64,000 nucleotides of DNA from Leucocoprinus leucothites. Taxonomy: Eukaryota; Basidiomycota; Agaricomycetes; Agaricales; Agaricaceae. Shown here in pieces: positions 1-10,376 of the stretch (position 1 is the first letter of the stretch; each line of letters opens with the position of its first letter). The position numbers and the translations under genes are program-made. Under the pieces are notes generated by a model. The model did not search any database, was not told where the DNA came from, and saw nothing but the letters and a program-made list of their open reading frames with translations. The DNA lies in NCBI GenBank assembly GCA_013368445.1, contig JAACJO010000006.1:1612001-1676000 (forward strand). The letters run 5' to 3'.

Positions 1-666
1 AATTCATCTCGCCCGCGCATGCTATGTCCATCCAGTGCCATTTCCGTCCATCCAACCTTCAAACCCACCCTTTCAGCACAAAACAACCATCAATCGAAAC
101 CTCTCCATCTCTGGATTCCAACGGACAACATGGCGAGGCGTAGTGAGGGCATAGGGACTGACCTTGAGGAGGGGAGTGTCGGTTTCGATACGGGGGGGCT
201 TGTTGCGACTACACCAAATCACCTTCGATGCCGGATTTGGTGATTTGATGTAAATAATGACAAATAAACTTTGCTCAATAAAATTTCGGATTTGGCTGCT
301 TTGTTGGTTTCTCTTTGTGCGTTCGCTCACGCCCTGACCTCGTAAGTCCACTCTAATGCGTGGCATGATCTCTCTTATGACGCGTCCTAAATGTCCTCCA
401 GATCGCCACACTTTGACTCAAAGCTTTCTGTACACTAAGTAAGCATCTCCCTTCCTCCCTTCAACCCCCCGAAATGATTAAAAATTTGAAATCTGTCAAT
501 CCCCCGAGTGTAATCTCACGGTGACGATACAATTTCAATAAACATGCATGGCTTTATGATCTCTCCCCCACTCCTCCCCCTCTTCGTAACAATAAGCTAA
601 TTAACCACACTTCTAGATTTATATACTACCACAAACACATCTTTTTGTTATTACATCGTCTTCACC
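1..666. other. Left-edge region, no assignable gene
   Basis: No recognisable protein was found. A minus-strand frame (about 73-411) has a plausible splice donor (AAG|GTCAGT) near 160-170 and could be the end of an exon of a gene running off the left edge, but nothing in it matches a family I know. The stretch 420-660 is AT-richer and lies directly upstream of RPB11, so it presumably holds that gene's promoter. No clear TATA box was singled out. Confidence 0.3.
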
Positions 667-1304
667 ATGAACGCTCCTAATCGATATGAACTTTACGTAC
701 TCGAAGATGGCGAAAAGCCGTGCGTCTGAGCCACTTATCCTCTTACAAAATCTAAACAACCATACGCTACAATCGTATTCAGCGTAGAAGTCATCGAAGA
801 CACTAAAATCCCCAACGCAGCAACTATCAAAATCCTCAAACAAGATCATACCCTCGGAAACATGCTCCGCGCGTACGTCTCCCCCCTCTCCTCACATTGC
901 CTTTGTATACTCACTCACTCCACACCAGCCAACTCCTCGCAATGCCACAAATCCTCTTCGCGGGATACAAAGTCCCACACCCTCTCCATCCCTACTTCCT
1001 CATCAAAATCCAAACAGACGGTACCATCACACCACAAGCTCTCCTCGACCAAGCCTGCGAAAAACTCATTGGTACGCTATCTTCACTCGAAGCAAAGTTT
1101 AAGAGAGAGTTTTCGTATAAGGATGTTGAGGGTGCTGTGGGTGCTGCGAGTGCTGCTCCAGGGGCTGGTGGCCCTGCGGGGCATTTGGATGTGGATCCGT
1201 ATGGTGCGGGCGCTTCGGCTGGAGGAGGAGCAGGAGGTGGGCAAGGAGCGGGTGCGGGAGGGAGTGGAGGGTGGAGTCAGGGGAGGGATTATTTGGATTT
1301 ATAG
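667..1304 (+). CDS. RPB11: DNA-directed RNA polymerase II subunit RPB11
   Basis: RPB11 pairs with RPB3 to form the alpha-like heterodimer that nucleates assembly of nuclear RNA polymerase II. Three exons read in frame: 667-719, 783-872 and 929-1304, with introns of 63 and 56 bp (GT...AG). The spliced protein starts MNAPNRYELYVLEDGEKP and contains the diagnostic alpha-motif blocks: IKILKQDHTLGNMLR at the exon 2 end, then LFAGYKVPHPL in exon 3. Length is about 172 residues against about 120 in yeasts. The excess is a C-terminal Gly/Ala-rich tail after residue ~125, ending GRDYLDL. The start is the first ATG of the family N-terminus. The 3' end and flank were copied elsewhere in the window (near 8.3 kb and 28.4 kb). 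The identity is secure; the tail is unusual and its function unknown. Confidence 0.95.
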
Positions 1305-2019
1305 GTTGGTTTTAGGGATGCTTTATTCTTCGGTTGTAGTATATTTCCGTGTAATATAAGTTTATTTGTTATCTCAAGGTCTACGTTCCCGTCATTCTGG
1401 CCATAACCAAGGACACTGAACATGGACCTCAGGTAAGTATACCCAATATATTATCTCAATATTTCATTTCCAGCTCGACTTCAAATCCAGCCTAGTATCT
1501 ACTCCATCATCTACCCCTACCCTCATTTCCCACTTTCCCGACTTTTTTGGCATCTAGTGTCCTGCGTTTGCCTCCGTCATCAGGTTCATATCTCAATCCT
1601 TTCCACTTTTCCCGTCACATAGTACCCTATAGCTGTTCTAATAACCCTAGTCAGGTGTTGTCAAGTCTACACTCTCAATCATCTCCAAACTTGTCCCAAC
1701 AGCCTGAGGGCGGTGCTACTACGGGCCCTTCCTCAGGCCTCAGGCCTGGCCCCTATTCTCACTGCTGCCGCGCTACACCCCTCCGATTGTTGTGTATAGA
1801 CCCCTTCGCAGTCTCTTCGGACTTATTCCCTTTTTCCACCTCGCGTATTACATAAGTCATTCTTTTATTTTCGAGTAGCCTTTCGTGCACCTCAGTCTCG
1901 TTCTACGATTCTGAGGTGAGCATATTTTGCTTTATGGACAAAATCTCTTTACTTATATTACCTACAGTGTTTATCTTCACTCTAGATCCCTGCCGCTCCT
2001 TACAACACCGATAGCAATA
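1305..2019. other. RPB11 3' flank, shared with two downstream copies
   Basis: From 1305 to about 1520 the sequence has relatives near 8290-8500 and 28625-28790. They share a block around 'taaccaagg', a splice-donor-like GGTAAGT/GGTAAAT and the phrase 'tctcaatatttcat'. The copies differ at many sites, so the duplication is old. The segment may contain the first, now degenerate, exon of the RING gene that follows, but I cannot show an open start. No further gene is supported before 2020. Confidence 0.45.
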
Positions 2020-3800
2020 CAACTTCGACTTCTGACGATGGACGCCGGCCAACCCAAACCCCTCGAGTTAATGTGCGACACCAATACATGGGCGGATTCA
2101 CCATTATGATTGATGTGAACGGCCGGCATGACTATTGCCCCTCTTCTTGGGACTCCCCTGCTTCCTCTATCTCCTGATGCGAACAATTTCACTAAATCTT
2201 CTTATTGGAGTATCACTGGGTCCTTAGGCTCAAGCGCCAGGGGAAAGTACTGTGCCGGCGTTTGATCAACGGCCAGACACCACAACAACCTCGAGTACAG
2301 TCTCAAGGGACACCAGTGGAAGACGATCCACAGGTTCTTCTAAACAAATACCTCAGATGGTGTTTGCGCTTTTGTGGATGTATTAGCTCGTATTGGGCTT
2401 CCCGCCACTTTGCCACTCCGTGATTCGGCGCTATTCGAAGATCTTGAATGAGCAAGGAACTGGTCGAAGGACTGGAGGGCGTACCTGTTGGTCTTGCTAG
2501 GAGATTAGAGTGAGTTGGGACCACAGAAACCCGCATCCCATGCGGAAGACTGTAGACAACGTCTGCACTATCTAACCAATACAACTTCGGCACCTCCTGG
2601 ACTCTCAGTTAGATTGTCTAACAGAAGACTCTGACCTGGAAAAATGATACCAGCACATCGTTACCCTCCCTTGCGCACACGTATTCCATGCTCGATGTCT
2701 AATCCCATGATTTTCAAAACCGAAACAAACGACGTGCATAATGCACAGATTCAACATCGACCCCGAAAACTTGACGTATATAAATTGAATGCAGATACCG
2801 CAGCGTATGCTTAAACGCAGCCGCGAGGTGATGGTGGTGATGCACTTCTACTCAGGTGGCCCAGAAGCTGGGGTAGGACTAGATATACGGTGTTCGCCGG
2901 CGCTGCTAGTAATCCTCCCAGTACGTACCCTGTTCCCTCACACCTCTTTCACACTGATGAATACCCAGTTACCACCCCAGGTGTTCCAAATTCACCACAA
3001 TCAGCAGCAGCAGCCCTAACTGCCATGCACGCTTAGGATTATGTTGGTGTCATCGAGATTACTGGCACTGGCACGAATGCGGGCCACAATCGATCGCTTA
3101 AGGCCAATATCGTCACTATCGGGTTCGACATGTGCGTTGGGTCGTGGACCACCCCCCTTTTTCCCCAGGAGGCCTCAACGTCTTCAAGATCCTGCTCAGG
3201 CCATCTGATTGGCAACCTCCAGTTCGACATGCTCAGGACGGTCATCAGCAAGTGCCCAGTAGGATTCGGGCCGGCATCAGCACCTATGCTTGGTCAAGAG
3301 GCGCCAGGGAGAAAGTGAGCTCTGCCGCCACCACCTGGGTTGACACAGGGGGAGGGTGGAGAAGAAGGAACAAGAGGAAGACTTGAGGTGCTGTGGCGTG
3401 AGCTGCGGTGTAGGGCCCCTCGACGAGGACCCCCTGGACTGACGTTAGCGAGCACGGACGGCGGCAGCTGAGCCCAAGCCTGGCGCCTGTTGAGAAGATG
3501 AGCACGATTAATTCGGGTAAGGGCCTTCATAGAGCGAGCGAGGTGGAGTTGAAGAGTGATAATGTGGATGCCGAGGAGGTGGTAGAGTGAAAGTCGATGT
3601 ATCCACATACGTTCCACTCGAGTTGTTTGGTGAGCTCTGGGCGTGTTGCGCTTGCGTTGAAATGCGGAAGTTGCATTCGTGAGACCGGAGGGGAAGGAGG
3701 AGGTTGAGGTGTTGTGTTCTGTATGCTGAGGTGTTGGAAGAATGAGTAGGGAAGAGTGGGATGCGGGTGTCAATTCTCGAAAGCCCTTGCCTGAGGTTTG
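2020..3800 (+). pseudogene. Decayed double-RING (RING-H2) ubiquitin-ligase-like gene
   Basis: Pieces of one protein lie in order on the plus strand but in changing frames with stops. Around 2450-2510 the reading is ELVEGLEGVPVGLARRLE. At 2650-2790 is a RING-H2 half, LPCAHVFHARCLIPWF, followed by KQTTC. The usual next Cys-containing CPxCRF motif reads CIMHRF, so zinc ligands are lost. At 3050-3130 the reading is TNAGHNRSLKANIVTIGFDM. At 3385-3420 is CGVSCGVGPLDEDP, and at 3690-3780 a second Cys motif, CSVC, followed by GVGRMSREEWDAGV. This order matches a basidiomycete RING protein with a central RING-H2 and a C-terminal second Cys/His module, which would act as an E3 ubiquitin ligase. Frameshifts and lost ligands make it a pseudogene. 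The family match is by recall; exact ends are uncertain. Confidence 0.6.
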
Positions 3801-4262
3801 CGGTGTCCTGCTACATGTCGTTTTCCCTCCCTTTTTCTGGCTTTTGTTGCTCTGGTGGTCCGCACGATTTGTTGACCTAAGTGTTGACTGCTTAGCGCTA
3901 TAGCTCTTAGCACTTAACCCTGTCCAAACTGATTCGCGATACTTCATCTGTCTTCAGACCAAATTTATCGCTTCCTGAAGACTCTGTTATCGTCTCTGGG
4001 CTCGAAACCTATAGTCTACATTCTACTATTTATGTTTCGAGAAGAAATCCTACTGGCGGACGCTGATTCATCTGTCGGTGATAGGCGCTTGCGGAAGTGT
4101 CCATTGAACGCTGTGTTCGTCCTACCTCGTGGCCCTCCCTTCCTTCTACTATGTGGTACTCCCCCTCCTTCTCCTTCATGACGCTCCCCCTCATTCAGTC
4201 GTTTTTTACGATTGTCGTGATCGCTCTGGCTTGGAAATTCGTAAAGCCCTATTTCCATCCCC

Positions 4263-6203
4263 ATGAACGGGCTGAAGGTCGTGGCCCTCCACCTTCCCCA
4301 AGGAGTGAGTGGAAGTAAAATTCCGAAAGTCGGCAACCCTCTTGATCCGTTTCTGACGAACACCATAGACTATTTTACGAATGCCCACGACTTTATCATT
4401 GAAAACTTTGTGGCACACACAATCAATTACACTCAGACAGAGGATGCGAGGAGAGCGGATGAGTATGAAAGGTGTAAAAAGGCCGAGGAGGACGAGAGAT
4501 GGAGATGGGCAGACGATGGTGGGTCAAGGCAATTCCTTTGGCTGATAGATGTTACCCAATATTCCCGTGCAGCTCTCAAGAAACTCTTAACGAGAGCAAT
4601 GCCAAGTGCTATGCTTTACTCAGAAGAGCGAGCGTATGCTCCGAGATGCGACGAGGGTACTCGCCTGAGTCTACGCAATCGTGTTGTGCAATGGGGACAA
4701 AGCGATGGAGAGGTCCAACGTCTATTATGGTTGTCTGGTCCTGCTGCTATTGGAAAGTCGGCGGTTGCGCAAACCGTGGCAGAGGAACTGAAGAACGTGG
4801 CACTCTTAGGCGCTGCCTTCTTTTTCTCTCGAGCCAACAATCAGGAAGACCCCAGCGTTGTCATTCCAACTTTGGTCTATCAGCTGGCCGCGCTGCTCCC
4901 GGAATATAAGCTCATCATTGGCCAGCGATACAAGGAAGACCCTCTAATTTTCAACAAAGATCGCCGCTCCCAATTCGAGGAGCTCATCTGTGATCCCTTT
5001 CTCCCCGACCTGTCCCATCAGCCTCTTACACTCGTATCTTACCTATCCGAACGACTTCTAACTTCCTTGCGCCATCGGCCCCTCTTGATCGTTCTTGATG
5101 GACTTGATGAATGCAAGGGTCGTGACGCACAATGCGAGTTCGTGAAGATGATTGCTCACCATGCACAGAGGGACCAAGATTCCCGGCTGCGGTGGATGAT
5201 ATGCAGTCGTCCCGAGTCTCATCTCAAGGTGGCTTTCTCTAGCGAGGACTGTCAAGGAGTATTCCGACACGAGAAATTAGAGGTTGACGACAGTGAAGCA
5301 CAAAAGGATGCCCTCCATATACTCCAAACGGGCTTCAATGATATTAAGAAGAGATATCCCTATCAGCTTAACCACGACTGGCCGGACCAGGACCGTGTCG
5401 GTTTCATTGCAGACCAGGCATTAGGTCACCTTGGCTTTGCATCCTCCATCATCCGTTTCATTGGTGACCAGGATTATGATAATCCTTCGGGGCAACTTGA
5501 GGTCTGCCTCAAATTTCTCGAACGCAGCAGCAACAGTGGTGGCCCCAACCCACTTCGTGCTCTTGACCTTCTTTACACCCAAATCATGATCGGTGTTCAG
5601 AAGGACGCTCTTCCCATTACTCAACGCGTTCTCGGACTGCTCATTATGTACGGCAATGAATGGCTTTCCACTATTGTCCATGCCGACTTTCTGGGCCTCG
5701 ACCGAAAAGACTTCTATCGTTCCCTTCAGCGCTTGCACTCTGTTATCTCCGTCCCTCCGCCTCACGAGGCTTGTCATAAGCCTATCCATATATATCATAC
5801 TTCTTTTCCCGACTACCTAATGGACGCTGCTCGTGCTGGAGAGTTTGTTTTGGATGAGAGGGCAGTGCATCTTGAAGTTGCATGTCGGTTGAGCCACTTT
5901 TGCAAAAATCCTCCAGGTGATGTCGTGAGCCGCATGCAGACAGCGAAGTCAACTCAACTCCTCATATGTAAAGGCACCCTGTCAGAATCTACATGGCCCC
6001 TGTCATCAGGCATGCGTATTGTGGTTGATGCTCTGTGTGATTTTTGCCACGGGGCTTGCTTGCGAATTCCAAGACGCTTCCTCGTATCGCTGGAGCCATC
6101 ATTGGAAGGATCCATTATCGACTCTATCGACTCCAAATGGTCAGGCAAGATACCAGATTTTTTATTTTCGTATTTGTTGCTACTTTTGTCGGTGAGCATC
6201 TGA
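4263..6203 (+). CDS. NACHT-domain NTPase (fungal NLR-like), copy 1
   Basis: This is a STAND-class signalling NTPase of the kind used in fungal non-self recognition and programmed cell death. The frame is open for 646 codons. An N-terminal helical stretch is followed by the P-loop GPAAIGKSAVAQT (about residue 160), Walker B LLIVLDGLDEC (about residue 280) and an Arg-rich sensor region (RWMICSRPESHL). No C-terminal WD40, ankyrin or TPR repeats are visible, so it is short for an NLR. Two introns are probable although the frame stays open through them: 4519-4572 and 5917-5973. Both positions are matched by introns in copy 2, and both lengths are multiples of three. The protein may also end differently, since a donor-like GGTGAGC at 6191 matches a real intron border of copy 2. 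The N-terminal exon start is the least certain point. Confidence 0.75.
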   Translation: MNGLKVVALHLPQGVSGSKIPKVGNPLDPFLTNTIDYFTNAHDFIIENFVAHTINYTQTEDARRADEYERCKKAEEDERWRWADDGGSRQFLWLIDVTQYSRAALKKLLTRAMPSAMLYSEERAYAPRCDEGTRLSLRNRVVQWGQSDGEVQRLLWLSGPAAIGKSAVAQTVAEELKNVALLGAAFFFSRANNQEDPSVVIPTLVYQLAALLPEYKLIIGQRYKEDPLIFNKDRRSQFEELICDPFLPDLSHQPLTLVSYLSERLLTSLRHRPLLIVLDGLDECKGRDAQCEFVKMIAHHAQRDQDSRLRWMICSRPESHLKVAFSSEDCQGVFRHEKLEVDDSEAQKDALHILQTGFNDIKKRYPYQLNHDWPDQDRVGFIADQALGHLGFASSIIRFIGDQDYDNPSGQLEVCLKFLERSSNSGGPNPLRALDLLYTQIMIGVQKDALPITQRVLGLLIMYGNEWLSTIVHADFLGLDRKDFYRSLQRLHSVISVPPPHEACHKPIHIYHTSFPDYLMDAARAGEFVLDERAVHLEVACRLSHFCKNPPGDVVSRMQTAKSTQLLICKGTLSESTWPLSSGMRIVVDALCDFCHGACLRIPRRFLVSLEPSLEGSIIDSIDSKWSGKIPDFLFSYLLLLLSVSI

Positions 6204-6348
6204 TATCTAGCAAAGTGTGTATGATTCTTACCTGGTGCACTTCACATGATAAAAGACCCAGGAGAGGGAACCAGACGAGAGCTCAACAATAAAAGGTGAG
6301 CAGCAATCAGCTATATCACCGCCAGAGGCAGCTCAACATTCTATGCAG

Positions 6349-8062
6349 CTCTCAAGAAAATCGCGCAAAAAGTGCCTCTGGGCGCCATTCTTGGTCCAGA
6401 AGACCATGCATATGTACCACGGTGTAGAGAGGATACTCGACAGAGTTTATGTGGTCGTCTTTCTGCATGGCTACAAGAAACCAAAACGATTCAACCGTTA
6501 CTTTGGATATTTGGCCCGGCTGGTGTTGGAAAGTCAGCAGTGGCGCAAACTCTTGTTAAGGACGCGAAAGCACAAGGACATGTGCGTGTAGCATCCTTTT
6601 TCTTCCAACGTAACCTTGGGTCAGACCCCGATGTTGTCATCCCGAGTCTCATCTACCAAATGGCTCTACTCTTGCCGTCGTATAGGCTCATCGTTGTCCA
6701 GCGATTCGAGGAAGACCCTTTCATATTTGGCAAAAGTCGCTGCTCGCAATTCAAAGAGCTCATCAGCGATCCCTTCCTCCCTGACTTGTCCCATCGACCT
6801 TTTACTTTCTTATCCTATCTATCAGAGCAACTTCTCGCTTCTTTATTCCATCACCCTCTCCTGATTGTTCTTGATGGACTCAACGAGTGCAATAGCCGTG
6901 ATGCTCAACGCGAGTTCGTGGAGATGATCGCACGCCACGGACAGAGGGACCGATATTCCCGGCTACGGTGGATGTTGTGTAGTCGTCCTGAGCCCCATCT
7001 CACACTGGCCTTTTCTAGTGCTGAATCTCAAGGGATCTCCCGCCATGAGAGGTTGGAAATTGACAACGACGAGGCACAGAAGGATGTGCTCTGCTTTCTC
7101 AGAAAGGGTTTCGAGGATATTAGAAAGAGATATCCTGATCAGCTCGCACATGACTGGCCACATCTGAGCTATATTGATTTCATTGCCGAGCAAGCGTCCG
7201 GCGTTTTTGTTCTCGCGTCTACTATCATCCGCTTCATCGGCGACCGACAGTATGATGATCCTTCCCTTCGGTTCAGGATCTGCCTCAGAATTCTCGAATC
7301 CATTGACCCCAGCGATCACCTCAGCCCTCTTCATTCCCTTGACACCTTTTACACCCAAATTTTGTCCGACATCCCCACAACTACCCTTCCTACCACTCAA
7401 CTTATCCTTGGACTGCTCATTTTGTATGGGGACGAGCGACACACTGTCCCCGTCCACGCAAACTTTTTAGGCCTCGATCAAGCCACCTTTTATCATTCCC
7501 TTCAATGCCTACATTCTGTTGTTACTGTTCCCCCAGCTTCCGAAGCCAATACTACGCCGATTCGGATACACCATGCATCTTTCTATGACTATCTGATGAA
7601 CAGAGCACGTGCTGGGCGGTTTTATTTGGACGAGGGAGCAGTACACCTTTATGTTGCACGTCGGGGCCTCGAGTGGCTCAGCCACTGTTGCAAAGAACCT
7701 TCAGGTAGTTTTAGCGAGTCATTCTGATAACACATTGGTTAACCAACTTTCTAGACCTACAGGCGTTGCCAGAACTTACATGGCCCTTGGGCCCAACATT
7801 ATCTCATAACCAGAGTGTTCTCGACTCTGTGTGCGAGTTTGCGTTCACCTCTTGTTCGAGGGCCTTTTCCCAACTACCCAAGGCTCCCCTGTCTGCATTG
7901 ATTCAAGAATCGAAGAACTTTAATTTCAACGTTGCTTACTCAAAGTGGGAGGACGAGATGCGAGAATTCACACTTTTCCTTCAGTCACTCGTGTCATCGG
8001 TGAGCTCTTCCGGGCCTGCCCAATTGCATCTATCCTGATATTTTTCACTGTAGGATGCATAG
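6349..8062 (+). CDS. NACHT-domain NTPase (fungal NLR-like), copy 2
   Basis: This is a tandem paralogue of the preceding NACHT gene, about 150 bp downstream. It has P-loop GPAGVGKSAVAQT, Walker B LLIVLDGLNEC (the catalytic-pair Asp-Glu is Asn-Glu here) and the RWMLCSRPEPHL block. Exon borders: 6349-7704, intron 7705-7754, 7755-7999, intron 8000-8053, and a two-codon final exon with the stop at 8060-8062. The acceptor at 6347-6348 (ATGCAG|CTCTCAAG) equals that of copy 1, so an upstream exon is expected. The upstream frame meets a stop at about 6250, so the N-terminus is either truncated or lies elsewhere; the first in-frame ATG is at 6372. The C-terminal exon (CEFAFTSCSRAF...) aligns with the end of copy 1. 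No repeat domain is visible. It could be a functional short NTPase or a 5'-truncated duplicate. Confidence 0.65.
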
Positions 8063-8862
8063 GGTCTCGTTTCTGTTGATCATAAGCACTCAGGAAGGCT
8101 GGGAGAGAAGGAAGAGAGTGTGATCATCTGAGATGAGGAGGATCCAATTACCTCCTGCTGACACTGGCAAATCGAAATGAGCCGTGATTTATAGCAGGAC
8201 TAGAGGATGTGTTCGAGGAGACGTCATCGTTGTCGACGATAGACTGATATTGGCCATCATGCTCGTATTTTACTCCGTTACCCGCTCCTGGACTTGCATG
8301 TTGTGTTTGTACTGAATGATATTACGGTATTTATCACCATTTTTGTGTAAAATAAGTCTATCAGTCGTCGTTCTAACCAAGGCCAAGGTTGTTGTGGACA
8401 TCGATCTCGGGTAAATGTATTCAGTGTTCTGTCTCAATGTTTCATTCTCCATGCTTCGAGTCTGGCACGACTTCAAATTCTGCTGGTCGCTCTCACAAAA
8501 ATTCAAGTGTGGCTACTAGGGGTGTAGCCAGCGCGCCGCGGCATCAAGTTGACACTCGATATAAACCAATGACTGGTGAACTTTTCACACATATCACACT
8601 AACTTCGAAGGGCGTAAGTTGAGTATACACTAACAAAAGAGTCGCGTAAAGCCTTCAGCGATTGCAGGGCGATCTATGATACAATATCGGGACCACTCCT
8701 ACTACAAAAGGTAAAGGAAGCTAAAGACTCCTTTTTCAAACCGAGGAAAATATGATGGATGTTAAGATGTAGGTCGGAATACTAGTGCTGCGTCGTCAAA
8801 CTTGAGAAGAACGTCTTCCGAAGTGACTCACCTTGTGAAGGCTTACTACCGACTCAACCACT
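8063..8862. repeat. Non-coding part of duplicated block B (RPB11 3' flank to RNase H)
   Basis: No gene is supported. From about 8290 the sequence resembles the RPB11 3' flank (1310-1520) and, over its whole length up to the RNase H gene, the block at 28640-29136. Shared landmarks include 'gacatcgatctcggg', 'tctggcacga', 'gcgtaaagcctt' and 'gaccactcctac'. Together with the RNase H-like gene this defines duplicated block B, about 8290-9660. Confidence 0.6.
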
Positions 8863-9486
8863 TCAATCATCGTCCGAGTCGGAATCATAAAACCCAGCCG
8901 CTTGTCTCGCCATCTCGTCGGCATCCTCATTTTCCTCTTTCGGTACCCACCAAAACTTGACAAAAACCCCATAATCATCCTCCAGCTCATCCACCAACTC
9001 ATCCAGCTCTTCAAAGGCCTCCTTATTCGCCACCTCGCGACGTCTCGCATTCCGCCACCCATTATCCTGCCATTTGTAAATATTCTGCGTTATGCCATCC
9101 ACCAAATACCGCGAATCAGAGATAATCAGAACGAGGCTCGTGTCCAATTTCTCTTGATCCAGCAGCTCTTTGACTTTATCAAGCGCAATAATGGCAGCAT
9201 TGACTTCGGCGCGTTGGCTGGTCTGCGGTTCATCTTCGTCTAGTGCTTCGGAGAAGTTATGGCGTGACCGAGGGCCGAAATATATACCTAAGCCTCCTTG
9301 CGCCCATGGTTTACCGTTCCCGTAACATGCACCACCGACGTTGATGGCAATGTGTCGACCGACTTTAACGATGCCTCCTCTTCGTTTACGAATATTGCTG
9401 AATGCCCGGCGATTCTGACGAAAGATGATTTCTGTCATAGTCGAGTTGCCGATGCGAGGAGGGACGAATAGTCGGTCAGATGCCAT
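8863..9486 (-). CDS. RNase H-like protein, copy B (first catalytic Asp absent)
   Basis: A single-exon protein of 207 residues starting MASDRLFVPPRIG. It has the RNase H1 fold landmarks: strand 1 IAINVGGACYGNG, then GGLGIYFGP, QTSQRAEVNAA (catalytic Glu), ISDSRYLVDGI (second Asp), GWRN and EDADEMARQA (last Asp), ending in an acidic tail. Canonical type-1 RNase H begins strand 1 with xxDGA or xxDGS; here the Asp position reads Gly (NVGGAC), so one of the four metal ligands is missing. The family cleaves RNA in RNA:DNA hybrids, but activity of this protein is doubtful; it may bind hybrids or be a dedicated relative. The paralogue at 29137-29760 has the same Gly, so the change predates the duplication. 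No retroelement domains surround it, so it is a host gene rather than a pol fragment. Confidence 0.8.
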   Translation of the reverse strand: MASDRLFVPPRIGNSTMTEIIFRQNRRAFSNIRKRRGGIVKVGRHIAINVGGACYGNGKPWAQGGLGIYFGPRSRHNFSEALDEDEPQTSQRAEVNAAIIALDKVKELLDQEKLDTSLVLIISDSRYLVDGITQNIYKWQDNGWRNARRREVANKEAFEELDELVDELEDDYGVFVKFWWVPKEENEDADEMARQAAGFYDSDSDDD

Positions 9487-10129
9487 AGCAGAATCTCCTC
9501 AGCTCTGGTATCAGTGGAGGTAAGTTAGCAAGGCGGCCACGTTGAGAGCATGCCCCCGAACCCCCCAAAGCCGCACCGCAACAGTGCAACATGGGGAAAC
9601 CGAGGCGAATAGCTGAGTTCGCTGGCAAGGATTATGGTGCCTCCCACTTGCGGCCTCTACAGTCATCTATCGGTCCTTGAAACAGCAAAACTTAGCTATT
9701 ATTTTGTGCTCTTCTCCCACGTCATGTTCAAAAAAAAACTTTATATCACGAACAAATACCTTGTTGGCTACATTGGGTAAAATCAGGGAGACAGTGGGTT
9801 CGATGGAACTGGATATCAGAGCAAATCTTTCGAAGGTCCCTTATCGGAGGAAATCAATCCTTGAGACAAGTCACGTCACGTCGGCAATCCACCGGCAATG
9901 ACCAAATCCGGCTGATCGACCTTATCTAAGGCGCTTTGTCATCCACCTCCCTGAGCTGTTTTGTGGTTGAGTGGCCACCCCCACCGAGCCATAGAAATAG
10001 CATAATCAATGACTGTGTTTTCCTCTGCTGTAGACAACCAGTGTTTCAACTCATTAAATTCCTGCATTGAGCAAAGACCCTTTGCTCGGCATGAAAGTGT
10101 AGTTTTGTCAAGCTTATAAATGCACCCAG
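9487..10129. other. Intergenic, no gene seen
   Basis: Up to about 9660 the sequence is similar to 29761-29955, downstream of the second RNase H copy (shared 'catagcagaatct', 'cacgttgagagcatg', 'cttgcggcct' variants). It therefore belongs to the duplicated block. The remainder up to the MULE terminal repeat shows no open frame or RNA gene that I can support. Confidence 0.5.
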
Positions 10130-10136
10130 TCTCTGT

Positions 10137-10240
10137 CAGAAGTGAGTGCTAAGTGACCAGCCTTTTGTCCAGATGACTCAGCCGGAAATCACCATCTATC
10201 CCTGATTATCTACCAGTAACTCAAGGACTTGGTGTTTTGT
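10137..10240 (+). repeat. MULE left terminal inverted repeat
   Basis: The outer 41 nt from 10137 (CAGAAGTGAG, then GCCTTTTGTCCAG inward) match the reverse complement of 27593-27633 with about four differences, two of them C/T or G/A changes at CpG sites. Similarity continues inward more loosely for roughly 60 nt (for example CTATC-CTGATTATCTACC against CTATCTCTGATTGTCTAC). Confidence 0.7.
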
Positions 10241-10376
10241 CGCAAGTTCAAAAACAAATGTGTAATTGTGGTGATTGTAAGCTGGAATACTAAATGTAGA
10301 TAATGGAAAACACGTCCCCTGAGGCATGTTGCATTGCATCAATCAATTATTCTTTCTTGTATTGCACCTCAGTACC

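Noticed and set aside
3294..3947. A 217-codon minus-strand ORF
   Set aside because: It lies opposite the C-terminal RING remnant on the plus strand, and its composition is low-complexity Ser/Arg/Pro with no motif.
10128..10136. A 9-bp target duplication for the MULE
   Set aside because: The bases before 10137 and after 27633 do not match at any 8-11 bp register I tried, so none is claimed.
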